From NCBI GenBank assembly GCA_945492935.1, contig CALYVE010000118.1, forward strand, positions 1 through 6,126: a DNA stretch of 6,126 bases. Reading direction: 5' to 3'. This document shows, piece after piece, positions 5,815-6,126 of the stretch. The stretch is from an uncultured Lachnospiraceae bacterium. GTDB lineage: Bacteria; Bacillota; Clostridia; Lachnospirales; Lachnospiraceae. The position numbers were made by a program, and so were the translations under genes. The notes under the pieces were generated by a model. That model saw only the letters and a program-made list of their open reading frames with translations, did no database searches and was not told the DNA's origin. How positions within the stretch are numbered: the first letter of the stretch is position 1; each line of letters starts with the position of its first letter.

Positions 5815-6126
5815 TTATACTTCATAATCCATACACATACGAACATCTGTAAACGGTCTCACATATGTATTCGCCACGTGTACGTGATCCGGATGCGTCT
5901 GATACCCCTTTAATGCTTCTGCGCTTTCTAAATCGCTGTCCAGCATGACCTCAGCATTGGATGATGCAAGCGGATGAATTACGATATTCATGCGTGTCAG
6001 ACCGGGTACTTTTCCAACCAGACCTTCGAGATTTTTCTTCATGTTCGCAAGAATCTCCTGTTTTTCTTGTTCTGATAATTCTTCTTTTAATTTGTTCATC
6101 ATCTGTAATGTTTCTTTTGATACGGT
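5815..6126 (-). CDS. Dabb (stress-responsive A/B barrel) domain protein, start uncertain, open to window edge
   Basis: Small ferredoxin-like alpha/beta-barrel domain. Dabb proteins usually form dimers; most have no assigned reaction, though some are enzymes or polyketide cyclases in other organisms. Visible family features are the helix ending in LEGLVGKVPGL, the strand SSNAEVMLDSDL, the signature ESAEALKGYQTHPDHVHVAN and the ending VRMCMDYEV. The stop is TAA at 5817-5815. The only in-window starts are tandem ATGs at 6102-6100 and 6099-6097, giving 95 or 94 residues. They have no Shine-Dalgarno sequence ahead, unlike the other genes here, and would remove most of the usual first strand (typically M-x-K/R-H-I-V-x-W/F). 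The frame stays open for eight more codons (TVSKETLQ) to the edge. The domain is therefore more likely the C-terminal part of a longer protein, or starts further upstream. The family call is confident; start and context are not. Confidence 0.8.
   Translation of the reverse strand, partial: TVSKETLQMMNKLKEELSEQEKQEILANMKKNLEGLVGKVPGLTRMNIVIHPLASSNAEVMLDSDLESAEALKGYQTHPDHVHVANTYVRPFTDVRMCMDYEV

Overview
The window looks like chromosomal DNA of a low-GC Gram-positive anaerobe, most likely a clostridial Lachnospiraceae-type Firmicute. The grounds are AT-rich coding sequence, strong AGGAGG-type ribosome binding sites, consensus-like sigma-A promoters, U-tract hairpin terminators, a YfhO-type membrane glycosyltransferase, and a lipobox protein with a Thr/Ala/Pro/Glu-rich linker. 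The family assignment is inferred from protein style only; there is no rRNA or other phylogenetic marker here.

Layout. (1) nt 2-1672, + strand: the C-terminal 556 residues of a YfhO-family polytopic membrane protein, entering from beyond the left edge. (2) A sigma-A promoter (1650-1678) lies across the end of that gene and drives nt 1750-3522, a 590-residue hybrid sensor histidine kinase (membrane hairpin, PAS-like domain, HisKA, HATPase_c, receiver). It ends in a hairpin terminator at 3546-3582. (3) The 226-bp gap 3523-3748 holds that terminator, a GC-rich repeat, a second hairpin and a near-consensus promoter (3674-3702). (4) nt 3749-5626, + strand: a 625-residue DUF885-family lipoprotein with a complete zinc-metallopeptidase-like motif set. 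(5) The 188-bp gap 5627-5814, between convergent genes, holds a 15-bp-stem bidirectional terminator, a second copy of the GC-rich repeat, and a hairpin that probably terminates the minus-strand gene. (6) nt 5815-6126, minus strand: a Dabb (stress-responsive alpha/beta-barrel) protein or domain, open to the right edge.

The genes do not look like one pathway. Each has its own transcription signals, and the kinase has no DNA-binding response regulator or HPt partner beside it. YfhO and the DUF885 lipoprotein both act at the cell surface, but nothing ties them together.

The least explained structure is intergenic. A 22-nt, very GC-rich sequence (21/22 identical, 18 nt contiguous) occurs twice in the same orientation. 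Each copy starts 11-12 nt after a terminator stem and is followed 23-33 nt later by a small hairpin with an AATTG-type stem and an AGATG(G)AA loop. This could be a composite, possibly genome-wide, terminator-associated repeat. With only two copies visible, that remains a hypothesis.
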